From positions 182,233 through 246,232 of the forward strand of contig NZ_BMSK01000011.1 of NCBI RefSeq assembly GCF_014649115.1: DNA of 64,000 nt, read 5' to 3'. The notes beneath the pieces are model-generated. The model saw nothing but the letters and a program-made list of their open reading frames with translations. It did not search any database and was not told the origin of the DNA. This document shows, in pieces, positions 52,671-62,200 of this stretch. How positions within the stretch are numbered: the first letter of the stretch is position 1; every line of letters starts with the position of its first letter. Source of the DNA: Streptomyces eurythermus (GTDB lineage: Bacteria; Actinomycetota; Actinomycetes; Streptomycetales; Streptomycetaceae). Both the position numbers and the translations under genes were made by a program.

Positions 52671-54113
52671 GTGTCCACCGTGCAATCCCCGTCGGGCGGC
52701 ACCGATCGCATGAGCGGGCGCGCCTGGGGCGTGCTGTTCGTGCTGTGCGGCGCGATCTTCCTGGAAGGCATCGACGTGGCCATGCTCAATGTGGCCCTCC
52801 CGTCGATCCGTGACGACCTCGGGATGTCCACCGGCACGCTGCAGTGGGTCATGAGCGCCTACGTCCTCGGCTACGGCGGGTTCATGCTGCTCGGCGGCCG
52901 GGCGGCGGACCTCTTCGGCCGGCGCCGGATGTTCGTGTCCTGGCTGGTGGTGTTCCTGCTGTTCTCAGGTCTGGGCGGGCTGGCGACCGAGGGCTGGATG
53001 CTGCTCGTCGCCCGGTTCGCGACCGGTGTCGCCGCGGCCTTCATGGCCCCGGCCGGCCTGTCGATCATCACCACCGGCTTCGCGGAGGGCCCCCAGCGCA
53101 ACAAGGCCCTGCTGGTCTACTCCGGCACCGCCGCCGGCGGCTTCTCCATCGGCCTGGTGGCCGGTGGGCTGCTCACCGCGGTCGGCTGGCGGTGGGTGTT
53201 CTTCGCCCCGGTGATCCTCTCGGCGGTCATCCTGCTCGCCGCCGTCGTCCTCATCCCCGAGTCGCCCCGCCCCGACCGGCGGGGCCGGTCCGTCGACCTG
53301 GCCGGCTCCATTACCGTGACCGGCGCGATCCTGCTGCTGGTGTTCGCCGTCGAGCGCGCCACGCACGTCGACGCGATCCGGACGGCCGGCACGGTCGCCG
53401 TCAGCCTCGTGCTGTTCATCGCCTTCACCGTCATCGAGCGCAGGTCGGCGGCGCCGCTGGTGCGGCTCGGCCTGTTCCGGCACGGCGGACTGGTCCGCGC
53501 GAACCTCGCGGCGCTGCTCTTCTCCGGCGGATTCTTCGGCTTCCAGTTCGTCGTCACGCTCTACCTACAGGAACTGCGCGGCTGGTCGGCCCTGCAGACC
53601 AGCCTCGCGATGATCGTGATCGGCGTCGACACGGTGCTGGCGCCGACGCTCACGCCCAGGCTGGTCGGCAGGTTCGGCAACGCCCGGGTCGTCTTCGGCG
53701 GACTGGTGCTGGCCTGCCTGGCCTACGCCCTGATGCTGCCGCTGCGGGTGGACTGGAGCTACGCGCTGATGTTCCCGAGCCTGCTCGTGCTGGGCCTGGC
53801 CTTCTCCCTCGCGTACGGCCCGCTGACCATCGCCGGCACCGAGGGCATCGCGGAGGAGGAGCAGGGCGTCGCCGGCGGCCTGCTGTACACCAGCTTCCAG
53901 TTCGGCGCCGCGCTCGGCCTGGCCGCGGCCGCCGCCGTCGACATCGCGGCCACCGACGGCCCCTCGCCCGGCGCGCTCCTCGACGGCTACCAGGCGGCCT
54001 TGACCGTGCCGCTGGCCGCCGCGCTCGGTGCCGTACTGATCAGCGCCTTCGGTCTGCGGAGGCGCGCGGACGACGCGACCGGCGCACCCACGCCCACCCC
54101 GGCCGAGGTCTAG
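52671..54113 (+). CDS. MFS exporter, DHA2 type
   Basis: This 480-residue, 14-helix-type transporter has motif A GGRAADLFGRRRMF (about residues 75-90) and DVAMLNVALPSIRDDLG near the N-terminus, typical of EmrB/QacA drug exporters. GTG at 52671 follows AAGGAGA. It pairs with the divergent HxlR gene. Its last 74 bp overlap the open frame of a frameshifted gene on the other strand. Substrate unknown. Confidence 0.88.
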   Translation: MSTVQSPSGGTDRMSGRAWGVLFVLCGAIFLEGIDVAMLNVALPSIRDDLGMSTGTLQWVMSAYVLGYGGFMLLGGRAADLFGRRRMFVSWLVVFLLFSGLGGLATEGWMLLVARFATGVAAAFMAPAGLSIITTGFAEGPQRNKALLVYSGTAAGGFSIGLVAGGLLTAVGWRWVFFAPVILSAVILLAAVVLIPESPRPDRRGRSVDLAGSITVTGAILLLVFAVERATHVDAIRTAGTVAVSLVLFIAFTVIERRSAAPLVRLGLFRHGGLVRANLAALLFSGGFFGFQFVVTLYLQELRGWSALQTSLAMIVIGVDTVLAPTLTPRLVGRFGNARVVFGGLVLACLAYALMLPLRVDWSYALMFPSLLVLGLAFSLAYGPLTIAGTEGIAEEEQGVAGGLLYTSFQFGAALGLAAAAAVDIAATDGPSPGALLDGYQAALTVPLAAALGAVLISAFGLRRRADDATGAPTPTPAEV

Positions 54114-54494
54114 CCACCCCCCGTACGGCGCCTTTGTACGCGTACCGCGGTCTCCGATACGGCGCCCCCACCCGGCGTAGGACGCGCAGCGCCTCCCGCG
54201 CCTCGTCCCGGTAGCGGTCGGCGACGAACGACCGCTGGTGTTCGAAGTGCTCGACCACGATCGCCTCCGCCTCCGGCGCGCCGCTGCGGGCCGGCGCGAG
54301 CAGGGCCGGGCCGTGGGGGTGCCGCATCACCGGGTCGGCGAGCCGCCGCAGCAGGTGGGGAAGGGCCTCGGCGGCGGGGCGTCCGGCCCTTCCAACGCCC
54401 CGCACAATCCGTCGAGATCCCCGGCCATCCACAACCGCGCGACCCCGGTGTCCCTCTCGCGTCCCGTCCGCCCCCGCCCCTCACCCGCACTCAT
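54040..54494 (-). pseudogene. Frameshifted hypothetical gene coupled to the upstream gene
   Basis: The first frame opens with ATG at 54494, overlapping the upstream stop by ATGA. It reads MSAGEG...VARLWMAGDLDGLCGALEG before losing sense. From about 54385 another frame carries believable protein (ALPHLLRRLADPVMRHPHG, then HFEHQRSFVADRYRDEARE). A one-base deletion in the GC run around 54380-54395 explains the break. The second frame runs on into the end of the MFS gene, so the true stop may also be lost. It is either a recent pseudogene or a sequence error. Function unknown. Confidence 0.6.
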
Positions 54495-55168
54495 CCGCCC
54501 GGCCGCTCCTCCGACAGGGCCACGTACAACGGCGTCCCGATCACCACTTCCCGCCGCGCCCCCGACCCGTCGGTCACGCTGCCGCGCAACAGCTCCCGCG
54601 CCAGGAACTCGCACCACATCGCGGGCCCGGCCAGCCGGTCGCACACCTCCACCACCCTGTGCAGCATCCCGCCCCCGGGCCACGCCACCGGCTCCCCGGC
54701 GCCCTCCGCCCGCGAGGCATACCGCAGCAGCCGATGCAGGGCCGGCAGCCAGGAATGCCCCACCCGTTCCAACTCCGTCGCCGCGCTGTGCCCCACCAGA
54801 TGGTGCACCGACCCCATCAGCGCGACCAGCGTGTCCCCCGTCGCGCCCGACATCAGCACAGGCATCTCGGCCTGCCCGTCCCACAACACCCGGAGCCCCG
54901 CCTCACCCCGGAACCAGAACCCGGGCCCCGACTCCTCCTCGGCACCCGACGACATCCATCCGATGTCGTACTCCCGCTCCAGGAACCCCTCCACCACGTC
55001 CAGCCGCTCGTACAGCCCCGCTTCCTGGCGCGCGGGCCGCTGCACGGACACCCCGGCGACCTTCAGGTCCACCTTCGCTTCCGCCGTCAGCCGCGACAGC
55101 AGCTTCCGCGGAATCTGCGCGTGAAGCATCTCCACCTTCGCCTCGGACACGTACAGGTAGTACCGCAA
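54491..55168 (-). CDS. Conserved hypothetical protein (RYYLYVSEAKVEML-type)
   Basis: This 225-residue soluble protein opens with LRYYLYVSEAKVEMLHAQIP, a phrase I recall from a Streptomyces family (possibly DUF7019; not certain). It has a mid-section MSGATGDTLVALMGSVHHLV and a C-terminal LARELLRGSV. The TTG at 55168 is chosen for its GGGAGG 5 bases upstream; GTG at 55183 is the alternative. It is translationally coupled to the frameshifted gene downstream. No function can be assigned. Confidence 0.65.
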   Translation of the reverse strand: MRYYLYVSEAKVEMLHAQIPRKLLSRLTAEAKVDLKVAGVSVQRPARQEAGLYERLDVVEGFLEREYDIGWMSSGAEEESGPGFWFRGEAGLRVLWDGQAEMPVLMSGATGDTLVALMGSVHHLVGHSAATELERVGHSWLPALHRLLRYASRAEGAGEPVAWPGGGMLHRVVEVCDRLAGPAMWCEFLARELLRGSVTDGSGARREVVIGTPLYVALSEERPGG

Positions 55169-55230
55169 CCCCGCCTCCCTCACCGCAACGGCCGTTTCAG
55201 CATACGCAGTTGAGGGGGGTTTCCTCGCGA

Positions 55231-55264
55231 ACTTACCGGCGATAACTTACCGTGGAGTAAGTAA
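55231..55264. promoter_or_regulatory. TTAC/GTAA palindromes before the lipase gene
   Basis: TTACCGGCGATAA is a near-palindrome (55233-55245). ACTTAC-cgtgga-GTAAGT (55245-55262) has perfect 6-bp arms. Overlapping TTAC/GTAA repeats 45-75 bp upstream of a lipase gene look like operators for a TetR-type lipid regulator. Confidence 0.5.
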
Positions 55265-55308
55265 GGGTCTGGTGGAGCCGAACGCACTCCCACGTAAGGA
55301 GATCAACG

Positions 55309-57084
55309 GTGAGACACCTGGTCAGGAAGCTGACGACAAGAGCCTTACCCCTGGCTCTGGCCGCCGCCGGAGTCGCCGCCCTTCCGGTGACGACCGGCGC
55401 GGCCGCTGCCGCCGCACCCGCCCACGGCAGCCTGCTGACGTCCGCCCCGGCGGACGTGAGGCTGGGGGCCGGGGCACCCGCCGTGAACGCCTGGCACATC
55501 TCGTACGCGTCGACCGACTCACGAGGCGGCGCGAACACCGTCACCGGGACGGTTCTCGTGCCCGCCACAGCCTGGTCCGGCGGCTCGGCGCGACCCCTGG
55601 TCGCATACGCGCCCGGGACGCACGGGCTGGCGCCGAAGTGCGCGCCGTCCGCGCAGCTCGCGGCGGGAACGGACTACGAGACGGCGAACATCGTGGCGCT
55701 GCTGAAGAAGAACTGGGCCGTGGTCGTCACCGACTACGCCGGCTACGGTGCCGGGCGGACACCGACGTACCTGGCGGGCCGGTCGCAGGGGCAGGCGGTG
55801 CTGGACTCGGCGCTCGCCGCGTTCCAGGTGCCGGGGAGCGGGCTGAGCGGCAGCGCGATGACGGCGGTCTGGGGCTACTCGCAGGGCGGGCAGTCGGCCG
55901 GGTGGGCCGGTCAGCTCGAACCCTCGTACGCCTCGTCGCTGAACCTGGCCGGTGTGGTCGCGGGCGGCGTGCCCGGCGACTTCAAGGCGTCGGCGCGCTA
56001 CCTGAACGGGAGCACCGGCGCTTCCTTCCTGCTCCAAGGGGTCGTGGGGCTCGCGGCCGAGTACCCGGACAAGATCCCCTTCGACGAGCTGGTCAACGAC
56101 GCGGGGCGGGCGGCCGTCGCGGACGCCAAGGGCAAGTGCGTCTTCGAGACGCTCTTCGACTACATCAACGACGACATCAAGCAGTACACGGCGGGCGGCC
56201 GGACGCTGGACGAGCTGATGGCGATCGGGTCCGTGGGGGAGGTCCTGGGCGACCAGGACCTCGGCGGCACGAAGATCCAGGCACCGGTGTACCAGTACCA
56301 CGGGCAGGCCGACGAGATCCTGCCGCTCGACCAGGCGATCGGCCTGAAGAAGCGCTACTGCTCGCGCGGCACGGCGGTGAAGTTCGACGTCTACCCGAGC
56401 GAGCACATCGCCACCCAGTTCCAGGCCGCGCCGAACGTCACCAAGTGGCTCACCGACCGGTTCGACGGCAAGCCGCAGCTGGTCGGCGACTGCCTGAACA
56501 TCCTTCCGCCGCCCCGCTCCACGGCCAACCCCGGCGGCGGCGACTTCGTCGTCTCCCTGAACAAGTGGCTGCTCAAGGGCGGCCTCCGGCTCAAGACGCT
56601 GGACGAGACGGTGCTCATGCCGGAGGGGTCCACCTTCACGGCGGACACCGACCTGACGGCCCAGCGGCTCGAAGGCTCCCTCGCCGTGCCGACGTTCCTG
56701 GAACACCTGCGGGTGATCGGGCTGCCGGTGCAGGTGCGCATCGGGCTGAAGTCCGAGGGGACGAGCGGCACCGTCTCGCTGGACGACGCGGGCCGGCTGG
56801 CCGTCCACGGCAAGGCGCTCGCCACCGTGGAGATCGTGTCCGCCGGTGAGCTGGGCGTCCACATCCCGGTGGGCTGCCGGACCTCCGAACCCGTCGAGTT
56901 CGCGCTGGACTTCGAGGGGCCGGTCTCCGCGCTCGGCAACGGCGGGCTGACGTTCTCCGGAACGACCGCCTTCCCCTCCCTCACGGACTGCGGACTGTTC
57001 GGGCCGACGCTCAGCCTGGCCTTCTCCGGGCCCGGCAACGGCTACACCTTCATGGTCGTACCCCCGGAACCCAAGTCGTACTGA
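55309..57084 (+). CDS. Secreted lipase (LIP family) with extra C-terminal beta domain
   Basis: This 591-residue protein has a signal peptide (to about residue 36) and a secretory-lipase alpha/beta domain. The nucleophile Ser is in WGYSQGGQS, the acid in HGQADEILP and the His in YPSEHIATQF. From about residue 410 a non-catalytic beta domain follows. It ends with VGCRTSEPVEF, FPSLTDCG and FSGPGNGY, a pattern shared with the mce-linked protein at 41468. GTG at 55309 has AAGGA 8 bases upstream. It could release fatty acids or sterols for the Mce importer. Confidence 0.85.
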   Translation: MRHLVRKLTTRALPLALAAAGVAALPVTTGAAAAAAPAHGSLLTSAPADVRLGAGAPAVNAWHISYASTDSRGGANTVTGTVLVPATAWSGGSARPLVAYAPGTHGLAPKCAPSAQLAAGTDYETANIVALLKKNWAVVVTDYAGYGAGRTPTYLAGRSQGQAVLDSALAAFQVPGSGLSGSAMTAVWGYSQGGQSAGWAGQLEPSYASSLNLAGVVAGGVPGDFKASARYLNGSTGASFLLQGVVGLAAEYPDKIPFDELVNDAGRAAVADAKGKCVFETLFDYINDDIKQYTAGGRTLDELMAIGSVGEVLGDQDLGGTKIQAPVYQYHGQADEILPLDQAIGLKKRYCSRGTAVKFDVYPSEHIATQFQAAPNVTKWLTDRFDGKPQLVGDCLNILPPPRSTANPGGGDFVVSLNKWLLKGGLRLKTLDETVLMPEGSTFTADTDLTAQRLEGSLAVPTFLEHLRVIGLPVQVRIGLKSEGTSGTVSLDDAGRLAVHGKALATVEIVSAGELGVHIPVGCRTSEPVEFALDFEGPVSALGNGGLTFSGTTAFPSLTDCGLFGPTLSLAFSGPGNGYTFMVVPPEPKSY

Positions 57085-57156
57085 GCCGTCCCGCCGAGGA
57101 CGCCCGGCGACGAGATCCACGGAGACGCCCTCGGGGGCCCAGCCCACTTCGTGGGG

Positions 57157-57188
57157 ACGGCCCGCGGCCCATGGGGGCCGCGGGCCGT
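57157..57188. terminator. Bidirectional terminator after the lipase gene
   Basis: A perfect 14-bp stem (57157-57170 with 57175-57188) and a 4-base loop lie between convergent genes. Confidence 0.8.
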
Positions 57189-57237
57189 CGAGGCGGGATC
57201 CGCGGGTGCCGGAATCGGCTCCGAGTGGGGCCTTGCG

Positions 57238-57882
57238 TCACCTTCGCCAGAACAGGTGGTGCGTCACGCCGCTCGGGCTGGGCACGACCTCCAGGTGAAA
57301 CCGGTCGAGCAACTCGTCGGGGGACTCCCAGAGCCGCAGCCCGGACCCGAGCTTCACGGGCGAGACCGCCACATGCATGGTGTCGACGAGGTCGGCGTCG
57401 AGGAACTGCCGGATGGTGGTGACCCCGCCACCGAGCCGGACGTCCTTGCCCTGGGCCGCTTCCCGCGCCCGTGCGAGGACCGTGGCCGCGTCGTCGTCGA
57501 CGAAGTGGAACGTGGTGTCGGAGAGCGTGAACGACGGACGCGTGTGGTGGGTCATGACGAACACCGGGGTGCGGAACGGGGGCTCCTCCCCCCACCAGCC
57601 GCGCCACTCGTGGTCTCGCCAGGGTCCGCGCTGGGGCCCGAACTTGTTGCGGCCCATGATCTCGGCACCGATGTCGCGCGCGAAGTCCCGGGTGAAGTAG
57701 TCGTCGAGGCCACGGCTCCCGCCGGGATCCGTACGCATGGGCCAGCTCGCCGTCGCTCCGGCCCACGCGAACAGCCTCTCGGGACGGTCGTGCCCGAACG
57801 GCCTCTCGAGACTCTGATGCTCACCGGCACCGATTCCGTCACTCGAGACGTTGAAGTTCATGACTCTCAGCAGTTGACGCAC
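57238..57882 (-). CDS. RibD C-terminal (dihydrofolate-reductase-like) family protein
   Basis: This 214-residue protein of the RibD_C/DHFR fold opens with a strand leading to NVSSDGIGAG. MGRNKFGPQRGPW (the NADPH-loop MGR motif), VRLGGGVTTIRQFLDADLVD and a final SGVTHHLFWRR follow. Such stand-alone proteins are NAD(P)H-dependent reductases of unknown substrate in many actinobacteria. GTG at 57882 has GAGG upstream; ATG at 57861 is also possible. It is the last chromosomal gene before the second att core. Confidence 0.83.
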   Translation of the reverse strand: MRQLLRVMNFNVSSDGIGAGEHQSLERPFGHDRPERLFAWAGATASWPMRTDPGGSRGLDDYFTRDFARDIGAEIMGRNKFGPQRGPWRDHEWRGWWGEEPPFRTPVFVMTHHTRPSFTLSDTTFHFVDDDAATVLARAREAAQGKDVRLGGGVTTIRQFLDADLVDTMHVAVSPVKLGSGLRLWESPDELLDRFHLEVVPSPSGVTHHLFWRR

Positions 57883-58038
57883 GTGTTACCTCGTCAGATC
57901 CGGTCGGGTCCTGGTGTGCGGCGAGGCGCCCCACATCATGACGTCGAACGGGAGCTGGGCGGATCGACAACGGCCCCCGACTTTTTCCCGTGTGCGCCAG
58001 GAAGCGGCCCTGCCGGCCGCGGGGCCGAAACACGATCA

Positions 58039-58072
58039 AGGGCCGGTTTCGGATACCTCCGAAACCGGCCCT
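58039..58072. terminator. 15-bp hairpin beside the second att core
   Basis: The arms 58039-58053 and 58058-58072 pair perfectly around a 4-base loop. The stem sequence is nearly the same as the hairpin at 911-952 and stands at the same distance from its core. Confidence 0.7.
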
Positions 58073-58090
58073 GACCTGCGACTGTCTCCA

Positions 58091-58133
58091 GTCGGGACGA
58101 CAGGATTTGAACCTGCGACCCCTTGACCCCCAG
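58091..58133. repeat. Attachment core, right copy (43 bp of tRNA-Pro 3' half)
   Basis: It is identical to 968-1010, same orientation, but the tRNA 5' half is absent. After position 58133 the sequence turns into unrelated DNA. To the left lie a hairpin and ordinary chromosomal genes. To the right lie an arm-type repeat and accessory DNA, so the junction reads chromosome - core - element arm. Confidence 0.8.
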
Positions 58134-58228
58134 GAGTAGGAGGTATCCAATTTGCCCGCATATACAGTGAGAAATCAGGGTGCATAGTGTGCGGTACCGT
58201 GCATGCCGTTCAGGTGCGCGGACACCGT

Positions 58229-58249
58229 CTGGTCCCCAACTGGTCCCCA
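58229..58249 (+). repeat. Arm-type direct repeat, right copy
   Basis: Identical to 884-904, 95 bp to the right of the second core. Its presence on this side marks the right flank as element DNA. Confidence 0.6.
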
Positions 58250-58384
58250 AGGGCGCGTCCACCCTGCCTCTTTGAAGTGGCTCCTGCGTCCGACGCCCGG
58301 TGCATCGCAATGTGCTCGTCCATCGCTATGGAGCCATCGCGAAGGTCCACAAACCCCCCGCGCTCCTCGTCCGTGGCTGCTGGC

Positions 58385-58535
58385 GTCCGGCCCGCCCCGG
58401 CGGGGAGGACGCCAGCAGCTCCTCGCACGTCACCGCATCGTCTGGAACACCCCCGCCGACGCGGGGGTGTTCCGGAGCCGATGTGCTGCATGAATTCCAG
58501 GGCCAGGTCCTCCCCGCCGAAGCGGAGGTGTTCCG
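58385..58535. CRISPR. CRISPR-like remnant, type I-E spacing (two clear repeats, one weak)
   Basis: 29-nt repeats at 58446-58474 and 58507-58535 share the ends CCCCGCCGA and GGTGTTCCG around a central dyad. They enclose exactly 32 nt, the usual type I-E spacer size. A third block 61 nt upstream (58385-58413) matches the second repeat at 17 of 29 positions, on the same period. The first repeat has a perfect 9-bp stem CACCCCCGC/GCGGGGGTG. Repeats have diverged and no cas gene is in the window, so this is at best a decayed array end. Confidence 0.4.
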
Positions 58536-58744
58536 CCGGGGAATGGCCACCACATAGGTTGACACCAGACCACTTTGGCCGCCCCAAACGGCCAGCCCGC
58601 ATCAGTCACTCAGCGTGTCCACCGTATTGATGGGCTGGTAATACGCTGCCACCGGGAACTGGTCTCGGCAACGGCTTCCCTGGGGAGAATTTTCGGCCGT
58701 GCACTCTGAGCCAACGCATGATGACGTCTAGGACGCCCAATGCA

Positions 58745-58777
58745 GAAGCCCCGTCAGCACTCGCTTGACGGGGCTTC
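58745..58777. terminator. Terminator after the toxin-immunity genes
   Basis: The perfect 12-bp arms GAAGCCCCGTCA and TGACGGGGCTTC, loop 9 bases, lie 47 bp beyond the stop of the minus-strand immunity gene. Confidence 0.75.
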
Positions 58778-58823
58778 AACGAGAACTAGCGCAGTCTCTG
58801 AATAGCTCGGCTATTCCAGGAAA

Positions 58824-59222
58824 CTACTTGTCTTTTTCCCCAAGCAAGATCTGCACTTGTGACGGGAATTGCGGATCATCCACCATCACCGAACAGCTCA
58901 CGGAGCCAGGGAACCCCGCGAATTGCATTCGAGCGTGTTCGTTCGGATCGTGCAATACGAGCCACCCGGACGGACATGGGAGTGACACCTCGACAAGGGT
59001 CACGGGAAGCGCCTCAGGAGGAGCCGACTTCCATACCTCACATTCGACAGGACCATCTACGCTGGCCTGAACACCGAAAATGACTGCACTGCCCTCTTGA
59101 TACCAGCTGTTCGACGCCGGATCCCAGTCGCTGACGTCATCCTCGCTTCCTGCATCTCGCAAGATCAGGCACCCATGTTCGATTTTTGCCTGAAATGCAG
59201 CCACAGGGCCACGAGCTACCAT
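58824..59222 (-). CDS. Candidate immunity protein for the RHS toxin
   Basis: This 132-residue soluble acidic protein has no match that I recognise. Phrases include HGCLILRDAGSEDDVSDW and PSGWLVLHDPNEHA. The ATG at 59222 lies inside the last codons of the RHS gene (7-bp overlap), so the two are translationally coupled. Small acidic proteins directly downstream of an RHS/Hint toxin are, by long precedent, the cognate immunity proteins that block the toxin tip. A hairpin follows. Its base composition is lower in GC than the chromosomal genes, as is the toxin tip. Confidence 0.7.
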   Translation of the reverse strand: MVARGPVAAFQAKIEHGCLILRDAGSEDDVSDWDPASNSWYQEGSAVIFGVQASVDGPVECEVWKSAPPEALPVTLVEVSLPCPSGWLVLHDPNEHARMQFAGFPGSVSCSVMVDDPQFPSQVQILLGEKDK

Positions 59223-62200
59223 TCCTTCTTACTCTTTCCTTGTGAAAGTTGCGAGACGACCCCACCTTGCATCCGCGCACAGATGAGACAGTGAGGATAC
59301 GCCGTCTGAGGAAACCCGAAAGGGACGAGACTAGATGCTGGCTGATGGTCCGGAATCCACTCACCCTTTTTAGTCCCAGGAACCCTGGAGCCGCAGGTGT
59401 GGCAGCCATGCGCATTTCCTGACTCATTGATCAGATCCCGAACGCCATCTTCGTCGATGTCACCGTTCACCAAGGCTACCCCCTCTCGTGCATGCGGACC
59501 AGCACCTAGCGTCAGATCGCACTTCTGACCTGGCGATGCATTGTGAACAAGCACCGGAGTCTCGCCCGCCAGCACATAGTAGGTGTGGAGGCTGTCGACT
59601 GTCAGATTGTATGTGCGCGCATGCCGGGAGAAGGGGCGATTACCCGTAACGACGACTGTTTTTCCCTTTTCGGTACGCAAGGTCATGCCTGGAGCGAGCT
59701 CGCCAGCTGGGACCCAGTCATGCCGGGAGGGAGACCAGAAGGGGTGCTCGTGGGTCGCGGTCAGCTTCTCGACGCCATCGTTGGTGGCGATGGACAGTTC
59801 GTTGAAGTATTTGTCCCCGTCGGTCCGGATTATTCCGGTTACCTTCCGGGGTGCCGTTTGACCGGTCTCCGGGTCGGTCGCCATTACCTTGTCGCCGAGC
59901 TTGACATCCTCGATTTTCTTGGTGGAGCCATCGGCTACGAGAACGGCTGTACCGGCAAGGAAGCACTTACAGCGAGAAACTACTGCGTCGAGCTTCTTGC
60001 TGCCGCTCTTCAGGAGCCTTGCTCCCGATCGCCAAGCGCCAGCTGCACTGAGCGAGCTGTAGATGTCGAGCCTGGTTTGTGTGTCCTGATAAAGCTCAGA
60101 GTCGGTATCGACACCTTTACTTTCGATGAATTCATCATAATCGTCGGTGACGTCACAGTCCTCGAACCAGCAAAACGGGCTCGCCTTGGCCAAGAAATCG
60201 AGGCTTTCCGTCACCCAATGTCCGGCCCCTGCAGCTGCTTCTTTCCATCCGCCGCGCGCCTGGGGGTTTGACGGCTCACCCGACCCGCTGTCGCACGACA
60301 CAGGAATGACGTATTTACGCGAAAAGCTGTAGCACGTTGAGCCGGGACTACTGCTCTGGCTGTAGTTTGCGCTCCCGGCGGTGGACATCGCACCGGATGC
60401 GGCGCCACTGCCGCTACTGCGAGTGACGGTCTTCCACATAACCCTAGCCGTCGATATGACGGCTTTGACCGCTGCCCTGATTATTCCGATAATGGCGCCG
60501 AAGAACGCACCGTCGGGGTCGGAGAAGGTGACGGGATTGTTATTGCTGTAGCCGTAGCCGTTGACCTGTTGCGGATCTTTGATGTCGCCGATGGGGTCGA
60601 CGCTGATGAAGCGTCCGTTTGTTGTGTCGTATTCGCGGGATCCGAGGTGAGTGAGGCCAGTTGGGTCTTCGGTTCCTCCGACGAAACCCCTCTCGCCGCG
60701 CCAAGTGGCGGGTTTCTCAGTACCGCGGTCTTCGCCGAAGGGTTTGGTGGGGCGGCGGGTGAGGGCCTGGGTGGCGGAGTCGACCTGGAGGTCGGCGGTG
60801 CCGTGGTGGTCGGTGCACATCCAGGTCAGGTTGCTGGGGGTGCGCATCGCCACTGTTTTGCCCGCATGTGTGTAGTAGCGGGTGGCGGTGACTCTTCCGC
60901 TGGCCTTGTCGAGGCGGAGTTCGGTCTCGGCCAGGTAGAGGGTGGTTCCGGTTGCGTCTCGGCGGATGAGCCGGTTGCCGTCGCCGTCGTTGAGGAAGGT
61001 GGTGGTTGCGCCGCTGGCTTCGGTGACCTTCTCCAGCTCGCCTTCGACATCCCAGTCGAGGGTTTGGGTAGTGCCGTTGAGGTTGCGGGTCTTGGTGGCT
61101 CCGTTCTCCCAGTAGGTGTAGCTGTTCATGGTCTGCGTGCCCGAGGCTAGGCTGGTGACTGTGCTGGTCAGGGCATGCGGGCGGGGTTGGTCGGCGGTTT
61201 TGTAGGTGTAGGTGGTGGTGGCCGGGCCTCCAGTTGCCAAGTGGTCGGTGGTGGTCTTGCGGTTTCCGCTCGAGTCGTAGGTGAAGCTCTGCCAGTACGG
61301 TGCGCGGCCGCCGATGCTGCTGGCAGCGGGGGTGGTGGCGCAGTCGCCGGTGGCGGTCCAGGCGGTCTTCAGACGGCGGTGGCCGTCATATGCGAAGCAC
61401 TGCTTGTCACCGGGGTTGGTGGAGCGGTCATCGATCTCGGTCGGGTTCCCGGCTTTGTCGTAGTGGTAGTAGATATCGGCGTCGGTGCCGGTGCGGGTTT
61501 CGGAGACGACGGTCTGCCGGGCAAGTCGCTGAGTGCCGTCTTCGTAGGCGTAGTTGACCTCGGTCCAGTCCGCGGAGGAGGAGACGCCCAGGGTAGTGCG
61601 GATGTGCTCGCCGGCCGGAAGGTAGTCAGTGTTCTGGACGATGCCGGTCAGGCCCTGGAGGGTATCCGGGAGACGGGTTGAGGTGTAGCCGTAGTCGAGA
61701 GTCTCGGCGGCGAGTCCGCCCATGGCGGGGATGGTGCGCTTTTGCAGCGTGCCGTCGATGTTGTAGGTGTTGCTGACGGTGTAGACGCCGGTACCGGCGA
61801 GGGCCCCTTCCTTGGTGCTGATCGTGTACTGCTCCTTCAGCACCCGATAGAGCTTGTCGTAGGAGGCGTTGGTGATGGCGTAGACGTCGCCGGTCTTGCC
61901 TCCGACGTAGCGGATGCTGGAGGTGAGCTGGCCCTTGGCGATGGTGTCGTAGGACCAGCGGGCCAGGATCTTCGCGTTGTCCGGGGTGGGCACTCCGCCG
62001 ACGAGGGGAACGCGGCCGTCGACGCGGGCGGTCTGCCGGCCCAGGCTGTCGTACGTGTAGCCGATCGTCTTGTTGCGGGCATCGGTCGCGGCGATAACCT
62101 GGTCGAGGTCGTTGTAATCGGTGGTGGAGCTTCCGGAGTCAGGGGCCGAGGCGCTGGTTTGCCGGCCGAGGAGGTCATAGCCGAAGGACCAGGTGTTGCC

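Larger units (their letters stand above)
58134..58823. other. 690-bp gene-poor junction after the att core
   Basis: Short open frames on both strands overlap one another, lack ribosome sites and resemble nothing, so none is called. The stretch contains the second arm-type repeat (58229-58249), CRISPR-like repeats (58385-58535) and a hairpin (58745-58777). Confidence 0.6.

Noticed and set aside
58091..58165. A second tRNA-Pro gene at the right core
   Set aside because: Only the 3' half of the tRNA is present. The sequence after 58133 cannot form the D arm or the 5' acceptor strand.
58187..58630. Several open frames of 80-150 codons in the junction
   Set aside because: They overlap each other on both strands, have no ribosome sites or domains, and cross the CRISPR-like repeats and arm repeat.
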